Both the position numbers and the translations under genes were made by a program. The notes beneath the pieces were generated by a model that made no database searches, was not told where the DNA came from, and worked only from the letters and a program-made list of their open reading frames with translations. Positions 5,469-5,589 of a DNA stretch of 5,589 nt are shown in pieces (the stretch's first letter is position 1; each line of letters starts with the position of its first letter). This stretch comes from Armatimonadetes bacterium UBA5352 (GTDB taxonomy: Bacteria > Armatimonadota > Zipacnadia > Zipacnadales > UBA5352): assembly GCA_002411015.1 (NCBI GenBank), contig DHPY01000053.1:2397-7985 (forward strand), in the 5' to 3' direction.

Positions 5469-5517
5469 CCCCTCTCCCTCGGATCATAAACGACATGATC
5501 CATCGGGACGAGGGGGG
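5467..5517. repeat. Interrupted palindrome of about 51 bases
   Basis: The inner arms GGATCAT (5481-5487) and ATGATCC (5495-5501) surround the loop AAACGAC. The outer arms CCCCCCTC (5467-5474) and GAGGGGGG (5510-5517) pair exactly, with a CCC/GGG match between them. The central AT-rich patch stands out from its GC-rich surroundings. It may be a protein-binding dyad, a transcript-end hairpin, or a mobile repeat; there is no direct evidence for any one. Confidence 0.7.
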
Positions 5518-5520
5518 GAC

Positions 5521-5566
5521 GTCGTCAGCCGTTGTCGTTGTGGCCCCGGCGCCCTCGCCGGGGGAG
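5521..5566 (+). repeat. Dispersed intergenic repeat, copy 3 (left part, cut by window edge)
   Basis: Bases 5523-5565 match 1575-1617 at 41 of 43 positions, including the whole 8-bp hairpin with loop CCCT (5544-5563). After base 5565 the sequence departs from copy 2. Either this copy is truncated or its right half continues after the window. Confidence 0.8.
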
Positions 5567-5589
5567 AACGGCGGCCCCTCCCCCCGGCC
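5566..5589. repeat. 24-base direct repeat, second copy
   Basis: This is identical over 24 bases to 5445-5468. The match runs to the window edge and may continue beyond it. It begins exactly where repeat copy 3 stops matching copy 2. Confidence 0.85.

Noticed and set aside
5393..5589. Open frame from ATG 5393, overlapping the stop of the two-blade gene (TGATG) and open to the window end
   Set aside because: After about nine codons it reads straight through hairpins and the dispersed repeat, giving Pro/Gly-rich sequence and the same VVVVAPAPSPG-type readthrough as the other repeat copy. There is no well-placed ribosome binding site. A short start of a broken gene cannot be excluded.

Overview
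The window is GC-rich bacterial DNA with a tightly packed, one-direction (+ strand) gene layout that looks like the tail-morphogenesis part of a prophage or phage-derived element. The host cannot be named from the sequence. The high GC and the many hairpin-rich intergenic repeats would fit an uncultured GC-rich phylum such as Armatimonadota or Planctomycetota, but this is a low-confidence impression. Every long minus-strand open frame is a composition shadow of a plus-strand gene.

Block 1 (64-1563) is a four-gene operon with 1-6 base gaps or overlaps. It holds a small DUF5659-like protein, then a pair of overlapping frames whose junction carries a textbook -1 slippery heptamer (GGGAAAA at 778-784, in the correct phase). 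This strongly suggests a tail assembly chaperone pair of the lambda G/GT type, with a 148-residue short product and a 251-residue frameshift fusion. A 151-residue Arg/Ala/Gly-rich protein of unknown function follows. No tape measure gene follows, although one normally would.

Block 2 (1775-5393) holds a 1064-residue mosaic protein and a 98-residue protein. The large protein has a helical N-terminus, several carboxypeptidase-regulatory-like beta-sandwich segments, an embedded four-cysteine zinc ribbon at residues 700-723, and a two-blade Asp-box (BNR) module at its C-terminus. The small protein is essentially a second, free-standing two-blade Asp-box module. Together they look like virion surface or tail-tip/fibre components, but that role is inferred.

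The blocks are separated by non-coding DNA made almost wholly of repeats. One dispersed element of about 115 bases has inverted ends and two strong internal hairpins. It is complete at 1574-1687, cut off at the window start (1-24), and cut off at the window end (5521-5566). The two gene blocks therefore lie between copies of the same element. The gap 4970-5096 and the tail 5394-5589 contain further short tandem, direct and inverted repeats.

The best-supported point of interest is the programmed frameshift in the chaperone pair. Next come the missing tape measure, the duplicated two-blade module, and the repeat element framing each transcription block.
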